Shown here piece by piece: positions 1 through 9,800 of a stretch of DNA of 64,000 bases (its first letter is position 1; every line of letters starts with the position of its first letter). Where the stretch lies: the NCBI GenBank assembly GCA_026168455.1, contig CM047426.1:84719986-84783985 (forward strand), given 5' to 3'. The translations under genes were made by a program, and so were the position numbers. The stretch comes from Theocolax elegans. Its lineage: Eukaryota > Arthropoda > Insecta > Hymenoptera > Cerocephalidae. The notes under the pieces were generated by a model. The model was not told where the DNA came from. It saw nothing but the letters and a program-made list of their open reading frames with translations, and did not search any database.

Positions 1-3000
1 GGTTCCGACGGTGTGCCGACACCTCGTCTTATCGCCATATCCTCTCCCCGCATACGTTTACAGAACCCAGAGAAAAAAAGAAAATCGTATGCGCATATAA
101 CATTATAAAAGCTAGTTTTAATTAAGATCAATAGAGGAGCGCGCGCTTGGCTTATTAGCCATCCGGCTCTTAAAGTGTAATCTCGAAACCTGAAAGAAAG
201 AGAGAGAGAGCGAGAGAGAGGTAACCAGTCGAGCAAAACGATCCGCGTTCTCGATAATTTATAATTATCGCGTTAAAAAGACTTACCGCGGCTCGGTCGT
301 TCGCGCTAGGCGGCCCTCATTAGGAAAAAGGCCGCATGGAGTTCCACGTGTACCTCTACCTATATATATACATATATTGTGTGTGTGTGCGTGTATGTGT
401 GTCTAAATGTATGCTCATACAAACAAATTTAAAGAAAGAGAGAAAGAGAGAGGTAGCTTTTCACTCGTCGATAAGACCGGGTATATAAAGAAATAATCAG
501 ATCTCTCTTAGGGACCCGTTTCGGCTTTTTTTTACATTAATAAAGAGCTGTTGTATGGTATGGGCACACTTTTGTAGGTTATCTTTTGGCCAAACGATTA
601 TCACTCTTAGGGTGACATTTAAGCGGCAATTAGCGGTTTTAATTGGGTATTGACAATGAGCGAGTAAAGCGCCTACTGCCTGTAATGTCTGAGCATCAAT
701 GATAAGAGGGGAATCGAAGAGAGAAAGATGAAAGAAATGAGTGAGAACGAGAGCATAGGTAATTTAGCTTACGAGGTAAGTCGAACTTTTTTGTATACAT
801 TCATTACGCAAGATGCAAAAAAGAATTATAAAATATTTTTCTTCATTTACTATTTAAATCCACATACTTCTAAACGCAACTATATCATATATATTTTGCG
901 CTCCAAACGAAGCATATATAAATATCTATACTTCATCGTTATAATATACGTCGTATTATAAATTAATTTGAAAAATTAAACAAACTAATTATTGACAAAA
1001 AAAAACAAACGAACCACGTGCCATTAAAAAAATTACGCAATATGAAAAATTAGTTACGAAGAACGAAAGTTATAAATCACGATAATAATCCACAGCTGAT
1101 TGAAAAACAAAATGCATGACCTTTCATAAATTAGAATCTCATAACCATCTGTCAGACAGGCCCAAGAAAAGATATGCGTCTAATTTTCGGGTAGCACGCT
1201 GAATGCCCCTATCCCCTTTACCGACAGGAAAATTGAAAAGCCACACGCGCTCTCTTTGAAAAACAGGTGAATTAATGAATAACACGTTCGAACGATATCG
1301 AGTTAAACATTATGTTTTACATCGAATGCATAAACCGAACGGTTCACCTTGTTACTGCGTTGATATTGAAATTCGAAATTAATCAGCACGTTGGATTTTG
1401 AAATCAGTCATTGATACGTCAATAATAAATTCTAGCTTTTTTTATCTTAACGAGTACAAAAATTAACATTTTCTTGCTGCTCGAAAGACGAAGAAATCGT
1501 ATCAATGAATCCACAAAGTAAACTGATTATAATTTAAACGTTACAAATGCATACTCGTTAATTTTATGTTTCGCAAACGAAGAATGTTAACTATGCGTAC
1601 AGTGACTATTTTACTTATACCCTTTAAAGTAACGTTATATTTAATTTTTTTTTTTAATAATTTTGAATTTTCTATTATCAATAATATTTTTAAATGCCTC
1701 ATTCAATGTATGTATTTTAAAAATGGGAAATCAAATTACACATATATATATATATATGTATATGTGTATGTATATTAAACCGTACATGAGTTGTAAAATT
1801 ATATATAGATGAGAAAATTATGTAACAATATAAATATAAAACTAAAGTACTAATACAAACAAATTAACGATGCGACGTGACAATTTATACAACGCATTCG
1901 AATGATATATTCGGCGTTTGTTGTCTCGCTACATCGTGACCTCGATAATCAACGAACGCGTACGTCAAACGCGAGGTTTTTAATTCACTATTATTGTTTT
2001 ACGTAAAAATGCACGTGCATATTCTTAAATTTTAATAAACTTCGGGTGTTGTGTATCCAACGCGTAGTCATCTATATACTAAACAGTCTAATTGAATATA
2101 TTTGTAACAAGGTAAATTATATACACTGTAGGATTTATATATAGTTGTTTTCATACATTTTTTCCTCATTGTTTGAAAACAAACTTATGGAAAGTTGCGC
2201 TTATGGATTAATGCACTTCTATATACACCATACATAACCTAAAAGACCCTGAAAGATCAATAAGAGTGTACATTGTACATGGAGCATATAACCTCAAATC
2301 ATTGCAGTATTTATTGACGCTCGTGTGTTTTCTTGTTGAAGTGTTTAACCAACTTTGATAGACTTATCAACACTTCAGAAAAAAATTTGAAGTTTATAAA
2401 AGAAAAAATAATTAGTCGAAAGACATTATTACTACGGGAAATGTATTAATAATTTAAGTAAATACTGTGAATAAAATTTTACAAAATCGAAAAGAAGTTT
2501 TTAAATTGAAGTCACTGTAGCTCACGGTGAATACAACAAAATGTAGCATATCAGATTAATTCACAATGCTTCTCCAACAAGTGCACGTAATTATAAATCA
2601 ACGAGGTACATTTCCATCAATCCTACTATCTGCAGAATGTGCCAAGAAAATTACAGTGACTGCGGATACATATCCAACGTAATAATAGAAAAGTGTCCTG
2701 GTTATTAATGTCAGATTTTACGATCACACACACACTCACACGCACACACACACACATACAAAAGTGAGGATACGATGTGTGTGTAATGCGAGCTGATAAA
2801 TAATCGACATTATGAATCAAAATATTGTAACTAAATAACCGAGACGATTATAATGCAACCTATAATTTATACACACTGACGCATCGGAATAAAGTCATGA
2901 AAGAGTGATTCACGTACATATAACTCGAGAAGAGAATCGAGTATACCGCGCTTTAAGAATTTTAATCTCTTAACCGTACGAGAGCAGATTTAGTCAAACT

Positions 3001-6000
3001 TACGTATCGATACAGTGACACACTTGTCAAAACTCCATGAGATTTGCATAATCTCGTGAGGCTTTGATCATTCGCCGCCGGAATAGGGAAATATTATCAA
3101 TATTTTAATTAATGAAAGTATATATATATAATGAAATGAATTTTTTAAATTTAACTATTGGATGCGCTGAAAATTATATTTATTAGTATATAGTATCTTT
3201 TATTTCTAGCACCAAGTTTCAAATTTAGGTGGGAATTTATTTAGAAAGTGAAAATATTATTCCTGAAATATTATATTAATGAAACTTTAACGCTATTACG
3301 CATATGCGACGAGATAGTTGATTCTAAAAAATCGTCACTTTGTTTTTACTTGAATTTACTACGAATTAGTCACCTAAATCAATACTGTTTAATTAATTGC
3401 CACGAATAACGAATTTTTAAAACACATTAGATAAGCCGCTCGTCCAATTGCATAATGAACAATAATGAAAAGAGCACGAATTCTTGGGAAATCGAGCGAA
3501 AGATTTGTCTATATTTAAAATAAAAGGTAAGGATAAAAGAAATTCCAGCGGTGGACGTATCGAGAACATTGAAGAAAATCGCAGCGGCTCTTAAGGTGGA
3601 ATGCCGAGTCGAGGTATAATATCCCCCATTCCCACTCGAAATAAAGATTCAAAAGGAACACTACACACACACATCGGAGGCTCCAAGAGACGGTGAATAA
3701 CAAATTAGGCGCGTGTCAACCTGGCCGCGAGGTCTATATACGCTGCACAGACAGCAACGTTCGAGATTTTCAATCGAATCGTTCACGAGGTCCATTCGGA
3801 CCAACCGACTGTCTTTCGCTCGAGAGGAAATCGGTTGCTCGGCAATTCTACCTCGATTGCTCTCGGTCGATATTCGCACAATCAACGCGCTACAAAGTTT
3901 ATCGGTAAATACGAATGGTGACGCGAGCGAAAGAGAAAGAGAGAGAGAGAATTGTGCGGTGCCTTATTCGTCGTGACCATTTTTTTCTCTCGCTTTTGTT
4001 TATAGCAGAAGCGAGCACACAAGTGCCGACAACAGCAGCCGAGAATTACGCACGGGAGCGAATTCCGAATGCGCGATGCGTTTTCTCCCGTGCGTGCATG
4101 CCCTTGGCTTAAGATTAATCGCTATACGCGAGAAAGAAAGAGAGAGAACGAGAGAGAGAGATTTTGCACTTGGAATTTTTCTCTCGAGGTGTTGAGTGAA
4201 AAGTTTCGATGTATATCGCACACGTGTACAGGACATATATTTATTTGTGCGTATATGTGCATGTGCGCGTGTGTGTGCGTGTACATACGCACTCACACAT
4301 ACACACACACACACACACTCATACACCGTCAAACGGTATGGATTTTCGGGGCGGGGACGTATAGGACAAACGTGTCGAGGAGGCGTTGCTTCATTGCGAT
4401 TCTCTTTTGCGTGTGCGCGCGCGCAAGGAGCTCGCGTGGGAATTGTGTTAGGAGAGACTCGTAATCGGTATGTTTTTTTTTGTTTTAAATTAAACTCGAA
4501 CCGAATATTTAAATTTAATTATTTTGGCATACGATATGTCGTTGAAATATTAACTTTTATCGAGGATTAATAATATTTGGTTTTTATTTATAAGTACGTG
4601 ATTTTGTTGTTTCCAATTATATTTTAATTTATAGAACGCGTGAGTTTCTGTGGAAAAATATAATGTTATTCCATTTATATGAAATTAATTGCAAGTGACA
4701 TATTTTATTTCTCAAATTTTGGGATTAAATATATTTTTTATCATCGATGGGTAAAAAAATGTTGCGATTATCATTCTTAAAGGTTTATTTCGTTAATAAA
4801 ATAAAAATTATTGTATATTATTTTGAGGTAATAAATGATACATTTATTTTTTAGTATACCGGCAATTTTTTAACCATTAAATAAATAGTGGTTGTCAATG
4901 TACTATTGTGTTAGAAGAAAATAAAAACAATAGTAAAATAAGCTATGTACTTTTCTTCCGTAAAATCTTAGACGATAATAAAAAAGATACATTTTTTTTC
5001 ATTAAGCAGGAAATGAATTTTATATTCTACCGATATAAGACAAAAATCTATTTTTTCAGCAGTAAATTATGTACATAGACGTTATATTTCTCTCAACAAT
5101 TTGGAATGATTGCATAAAGATATAATATATTATTTGAATCATTTAAGAAAATGAAAAATCCACATAGTTACAAAAGGCAGCCGAAATAAATTTAAACAGA
5201 TTTTAAGTGAAATGAATTGTTTTACGAGAATCAAGTGGAAGTTTCATGGCACTTTCATAACTGTCTTATCGAATAAAAATCAAGTTTACAGTCTGCAATT
5301 ATTTTTTACAAGTCGTGAATAAATATTTCTTTTTGATTTACGCGATCAACGAAGACGTAATTTCTTGTGTACAGGGAAATAAATTTCCCTCAACCGATAA
5401 CTTTGTTTCGTAACAAGTCGCGGTACCTTTGCGCATTTTCAAGCCGAAAAGATCACCTGAATTTAACATTCGTTTAACATGTAATAAATATTGAGGTACA
5501 TAAATACAGGATAAAAATATGTTTAATAAGTAAAATGACTCGCGTTGTCGAAAACAAAGAGAACGTAAACTACTAATTATCGTTAACAAGGAATTATTTT
5601 GTCCTGTTAATGCACGAAAAAATGATGTATAATATAAATCGCCGAGGAGACATTTAACATTATGACAACGTATCACTTTTCTTTTATTGGCTTCGTCAAG
5701 CCCTTTTCAGCGAAAAAAAATAATTGAAACAAAAATAACGAAAAGTCTCGTAGAATTTGAAAGGTTAGGTATAAAGATAAAAAAAAGCAGCGTCGAGCAA
5801 GTCAAAGCAACCGAACTATGAAGCGCGTTGTCACGTCAATTCAACGAAGGTACATAAATTAAGGAACCCGCGAACGCGTATTCAGAAGTTGGGCCTGATC
5901 GAGGATTCCAACGACGAATCTCTCGAGATTCGCGTCGCGCTCATTGAGACGTCCGCTCGGAGCGGCAACAAATCGCCGGCATAAATTTTCCCTTATACCG

Positions 6001-6277
6001 AGGGTAAGCCGAGCCACGGACTCGAAAACCCCGAAGCCGAACCGTTTAGAATTTTAAGAACCGGGCCGTGTGCAGCATGTTTAGGGATAAAATAAGCTAA
6101 AAACTGACTATATACGGAAGGACAAACGAGGTAGAAAAGGCGCGTTGAACAAACGGTAGCCGGTCTCGGGTTGAGCCGATCCGCGGTGAGTTGCCGAATT
6201 GGCGAGTTCGTGCCTCGACTGCCGAGTACCGAGCACGAGGATTTTTCAAAAACGATATAAGCGTGTAGCGAGGATGT
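1..6277 (-). other. Start of the large first intron of the bi-like gene (partial)
   Basis: This lies downstream of the donor on the minus strand. It is AT-rich with GC-richer patches near 1-760, 3500-4480 and 5760-6277. No T-box-domain codons or other recognisable exon were found; the minus-strand ORF at 5338-5676 begins with GTG and matches nothing I know. Complex, non-repetitive stretches that could be enhancers are at 540-710 (CAATTAG at 627-633 and TTTTAATTGGG at 637-647), 1141-1165 (CTGTCAGACAG at 1149-1159) and 3030-3090 (octamer ATTTGCAT at 3042-3049). Microsatellites include (GT)n near 380, (TA)n near 1740 and 3120, (CA)n near 2727 and GA runs near 195 and 4130. Confidence 0.55.
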
Positions 6278-6286
6278 ACTAACCTG
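6278..6286 (-). other. 5' splice donor ending the bi-like exon
   Basis: On the minus strand the sequence reads CAG|GTTAGT, a good match to the insect donor consensus. The last exon base is 6284. It leaves one base of a split codon after GIAPP, so the next exon must start in the matching phase. The open frame carrying the PTDFSVSSLL motif reaches this point without a stop. Confidence 0.75.
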
Positions 6287-7335
6287 GGGGCGCGATGCCC
6301 TGAGGACCGAACTGCGGGTGATGATGGGCGCCTCCGAGGATGCCCTTGGACTGGAGGTGGTGGGCAGCGGCAGTGGGCGAGCCTGCGGGCGGCAAATGCG
6401 CACCCGGGCTGTAGAATCCTGCAGCCGCCAAGGCCGCCGCCCCGAAGTAGCTGGCCGCGGCGACGGAGGCCGAGGTCGGGTGCTGAGAGGTGGCGAGGTC
6501 GGTGGGTCCGCGCTGCGGTGGCGGAGTGTCCGGGGCCGCGGCGGGACTGCCCGGGCCCCCGGGTGGAGGCGATGCGCTGCCCTGACTGGAGCCACCCCCG
6601 AGGTGTCCACCCGGGTGGCTACTCGCCGCCGTCAGGAGGCTCGAGACGCTAAAGTCCGTAGGGTCGGGGGGCGGCGGGTGCCGGGAGCCTGCCGTTCGGG
6701 TTGGCGGGCCCGGTGGTGGCGGTGCCCGGGCTCCCGTTGCTCGCGGGCCCGGTGCTCGCGGTCGCCGAGGCGAAGGGCGAGTGCCTGCTTAGAGCCGCGG
6801 CCGGCGCCGGGTACGCCATCCCAGGCCCGCCCGACTCCGGCCTACCGAGGACCGTCTTGCCGGTTGCCTCGGACTCGCCGGCCTCCTCGTCGGGCCGTTG
6901 CGAGCCCGGCTGCGTCGTCGGTCTCGGGTCCCCGGACTCGGCGGCGACGGCTGTGCGCTGCTTCTTGGCAGCGGGTGCCTCGGCGCCGGCGTCCTTCGAA
7001 CCGGCGACGGCGTACGGAGCCAGCTCCGTCTCGACGCGGGACGTCGGCTGCCGGTGGTGACTCGTCGAGTTGTGGTTACTCTGCTGCTGCTGCTGTGGCT
7101 GCGAGTGCAGCGGATGCGGATGCTGATGCTGGGCCTGGTGTAGGTGATTGTGACTCAAGTGGTTCACTGGGTTGTGCGACTGCTGCTGCTGCTGCTGCTG
7201 ATGGAGGTGGTGCTGGTGATGATGGTGGTGGTGGAGGTGGTGCGGTAAATGGTGAGGCTGCTGTTGCAACGTGGCCGGTAGCGGAGCGCTGGCGCAGTGG
7301 GTACCCCTGCACGCCGCCTCCTGTTCGAATCTCAT
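6284..7335 (-). CDS. bi: First coding exon of a bifid/optomotor-blind-like T-box factor (Tbx2/3 family), interrupted by a 1-base frameshift
   Basis: Seen: translation from the ATG at 7335 starts MRFEQE. His/Gln-rich tracts follow (residues about 24-52 and 79-85), then a neutral to acidic linker with a KKQR cluster (about 124-127) and a GMAY motif (about 172-175). This frame stops at 6651-6649. One base over, from about 6668, another frame reads PDPTDFSVSSLLTAAS, then a Gly/Pro/Ser/Ala-rich stretch with SYFGAAALAAAGF, and runs open to the splice donor after 6284. That frame has no Met of its own and a stop at 6791-6789, so it must be entered from the upstream frame. Known: Drosophila Omb begins with an MRY segment, then MAYHPF and PTDFSVSSLLTA, and vertebrate Tbx2/3 have MAYHPF..RPxDF. 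Inference: this is the N-terminal exon of a nuclear T-box transcription factor. The DNA-binding T-box would be encoded by exons at lower coordinates outside the window. An in-frame TAA lies upstream near 7445. The GTG at 7374 is rejected as a start because eukaryotic genes rarely use it. Exon identity is fairly sure; the exact start less so. Confidence 0.75.
6666..6671 (-). other. Homopolymer (C6) at the frame switch inside the bi-like exon
   Basis: Six consecutive C on the coding strand sit exactly where the upstream frame (LPAPAAP) must pass to the frame of DPTDFSVSSLL. With five C the two frames would join and the protein would be continuous to the donor. As given, the upstream frame ends RPYGL-stop. 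A homopolymer indel in the assembly is the simplest reading; a true allele, a short intron or frameshifting are alternatives. Confidence 0.7.
7180..7266 (-). repeat. CAG/CAC-type triplet tract coding His and Gln
   Basis: Within the bi-like exon the coding strand carries CAG and CAC/CAT triplets giving runs of six His and seven Gln (residues about 24-52). A second short Gln run lies at 7081-7101. Such tracts are common in insect transcription factors and vary in length between alleles. On the plus strand they appear as CTG and GTGGTG repeats and generate long false ORFs. Confidence 0.85.
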
Positions 7336-9800
7336 CGAGGATGGGTGAGGTCGGCTCGTGCCCTGGCGAGTCACGCGGATCGAATCCCCGATGTTGCGCG
7401 CACTCGGTCCTCGTACGTTGGCTAGGTGGGGCTCTTGGCCGCGAGGTTATCACATGACACCACTACCTGTCCCGCGTGGACACTGGCCCCGGGTACCTCC
7501 CGGTCATCGTCATCGGGGCCCGCGTACCGCAGTACTCGACATCGTCGCACAATTCCAGGCGCCTTTGGCCCGCACGTTTACGAGGATCACACGACCACCT
7601 ATACTCTACTACGCTCTCCTCGGAGTCTGTGCTTCCTTCGTACGGGCAAAAACTGTCACGGGTGCGAATCGCGATGCGATTGCGATTGCGACTACGAGAT
7701 GACGGTTAGGGTATACGCACACGACGCGTCTCTCGCGATAGTTGGCAACCCAGTCCGACCCCGACGGCCGGCGAGTCACTTGCCGACGGTTCCTCGTCCT
7801 CGTAACGTTACCCGCACTCGTCTGACTGCACTTATCTGACTCGCCACTACGTCAACACTGTCCACGAGCGGCATCACTTCACCCCTCACCCGGTACGTTA
7901 CTCTTCCTGCCCTTACTTTTATTTTCCTCCTCGGAATTTTTGAGGTTATGAATGTATATTTACGTCACTGTGTATTACGAGCTCGCGTAGGTACATAGCA
8001 CGTACACGAAACACGGAACGCGCGAGATTATGTTCCCCCGTTGTCGGCTCGGCTGACGGTGCGTCACTGAGGGGGTGTACGAGGCTGCTGTTCCGGTCGA
8101 GTCTCGTGGAGGCGTGCACGCGCGACGTCGCGTCGACGGATCGGTGCGCGCCGTGCCCGAGCGCGATAAAGAGAGAGAGATACGGGGCGTACGGTGGCGC
8201 GCGGCGCGAAGCGAAGGTGTTACTTGGGTGGTGCCGCGATGGTCACTGAGCAGCGCTAGGATTGACACCTTCTCCGGGGCTCGCCACCACACCTCCGCCG
8301 CAGCGCAGCGACGACGACGCGAGGGAAGGTGTTGGTGCGCCGAGCTCCCGGGGAAGCGGGAGAGAGACGGCGATAGCTCGATCGCTCGAGAGAGACGAAG
8401 CGAGGCCGTTACCCCGCGAGTGGGACGAAGACAGCTCTACCCAGCGCCAGCGGAGCGGGGCGTGCGCACGCGCCCCTCCACGCGCTCTCCGCCGCGAGAA
8501 GGAGATGGAAGGAGAGAGACGTATCGGGGCCTCGGTAGACCGAGAGAGACGCGAGTTCGCTTCCCCGCCGTGCCCCTACTCGAGCCTGCGCGCGCGCGCC
8601 TCCAAAGTGTGTGAGTGCGAGCGGGCGTCGGTGTGCGACAGTGGCGGCGCGTCGCGCTCGCTCGGTGCACGGAGAAGCGGAGAAGGAGCGAGAGAGAAAG
8701 AAAGAGAGAGAGAGAGAGAGTGCGCGCGGGAGGCGTGAATGCCGGAGGCCTGCAACGCGAAGACTGAGACCTTTCGAGGCTTACTCCTCCTCTCCCCTTC
8801 GCCGCGTGCGATGTGGCGCCCGGCGCGACGCTCGCTCTCTCGCTCACTCCCTCACTCTCTCGCTCTCGCTCTCTCCTTCCCTCACTCTGTCTCTGTCGCC
8901 CCTATGGGGGATATGGGATCGTCGCACTCTGTCGGCTACGACTGGGGTGGGGACTCGGGAGTGGGGATCCGGCAAGAGAGTCGGAGAGTTGGGGACGACG
9001 CTATGGTGAGCGCACGAGAGGGAGCGAGACCGACGGAGTTTCCCTTCACCTCGCGATGTTCGGGCACAGTTGGGCGATAATGAGCGCTCGCCGTGCGGAT
9101 TGGCGCCCAAACGCCAATCCGCGCGGCGTTGCTCGCGACGCCTTTCCCGACGCGCTCTCGGTCTCGCTTCCCCACCTACGTCGAAGCGAGAGAGAGAAAA
9201 TCTTCGGGACGCCGGGATTATTCCGCTCGTGTCTTTCTCTCTCTCTTTCTCTCTCTGTCTGTCTCTCTCTCCGTTTCTGTCTATTGTGTCGGGAGCATGG
9301 TCGAGTTGGCTGTCTCGGTCGCTCTCGCCGAGGGTGTTTAACCGCGAGTACGCCCATTAACACCACCCTCTCCGCCTCGGTCCCTCCGGGATACAGAATC
9401 TTGGCTCCCTCTCTCTCTCCCTCTCTCTCTCTCTCTCTTCGCAGCGTGCACCTATATCCTTTACTTTCTCTCGTCCACGCAATCACTTTCGGATGGTGGC
9501 CTCGGAGAGGGAGCGAGAGGGAGTCGAAAGTCAACTCGCGTGCCGTCAAATTTTTGACGCGCTCGCGATTCCTGCAAGCTCTTTGGGGGTTTCTCCTCGT
9601 TTCTGTAGGTATACACTCTCGCGGCGCATAAACGGAGAAAGCATGATCCGTCGTGGGGAAGGGGGAGAGGGAAGAAAGTTGGCGGATAAGAAACTGAAAG
9701 AAAGTTTCTTAGCGACGGCTATATGGGGATATCGCGAGGAGCGAGTTTCTTGCCCGATTAGCTTGCTAGCTTGCTGCATCGTGTGATTTCTGCGCACGCA
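7336..9800 (-). promoter_or_regulatory. GC-rich 5' flank / probable promoter and 5'UTR region of the bi-like gene
   Basis: This is the longest GC- and CpG-rich block in the window, contiguous with the first coding exon. It fits a CpG-rich promoter plus leader. (GA/CT)n runs are dense at 8165-8185, 8690-8722, 8830-8900, 9230-9270 and 9405-9440, and are potential GAGA-factor sites. An inverted pair of CCAAT boxes lies at 9095-9122. No TATA box or transcription start can be fixed by eye. Many long ORFs here on both strands are Arg/Ser/Pro-rich by-products of the repeats and were not annotated. Confidence 0.45.
9095..9122. promoter_or_regulatory. Perfect 11-bp inverted repeat with two opposed CCAAT boxes
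   Basis: GCGGATTGGCG, a 6-nt spacer (CCCAAA), then CGCCAATCCGC. The arms are exact reverse complements and each holds a CCAAT box (ATTGG in the left arm). CCAAT boxes are the classic NF-Y site. The position, about 1.8 kb upstream of the presumed start codon in the GC-rich flank, fits a promoter element, but binding is inferred. Confidence 0.5.

Noticed and set aside
1..6277. T-box DNA-binding exons downstream of the donor
   Set aside because: Looked for the conserved T-box landmarks (such as the MFP, NSRW and TAYQN segments) in minus-strand translations and found none. The intron must extend past the window.
5993..6610. Minus-strand 205-codon ORF overlapping the exon end
   Set aside because: It is in the third frame, reads through the splice donor into the intron and has Arg/Pro/Ser-biased composition. 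The frame with the PTDFSVSSLL motif is preferred.
6653..6791. A short intron (donor near the VLG codons, acceptor AAGCAG near 6786) as the explanation of the frame switch
   Set aside because: It would remove the GMAY motif and give an Arg/Pro-rich low-likelihood peptide. The acceptor has a poor pyrimidine tract. A homopolymer indel is simpler, though the intron is not excluded.
7283..7345. tRNA-like A-box (TGGCGCAGTGG) and B-box (GTTCGAATC) on the plus strand
   Set aside because: The boxes are about 33 nt apart, too close for an anticodon arm, and the putative T-stem and acceptor stem do not pair. The second GATCGAATCCC near 7378 does not rescue a cloverleaf. Judged chance similarity inside the coding exon.
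6318..7457. Longest ORF in the window, 379 codons on the plus strand
   Set aside because: It is antisense to the bi-like exon. Its Arg/Gly/Ala/Asp-rich sequence arises from GC-rich triplet repeats, and no family motif appears, whereas the minus strand carries the Tbx2/3 motif and a donor.
8075..9631. Many overlapping ORFs of 80-270 codons on both strands
   Set aside because: They are Ser/Leu or Arg/Glu-rich translations of GA/CT arrays, occur in several frames at once and often lack an ATG.
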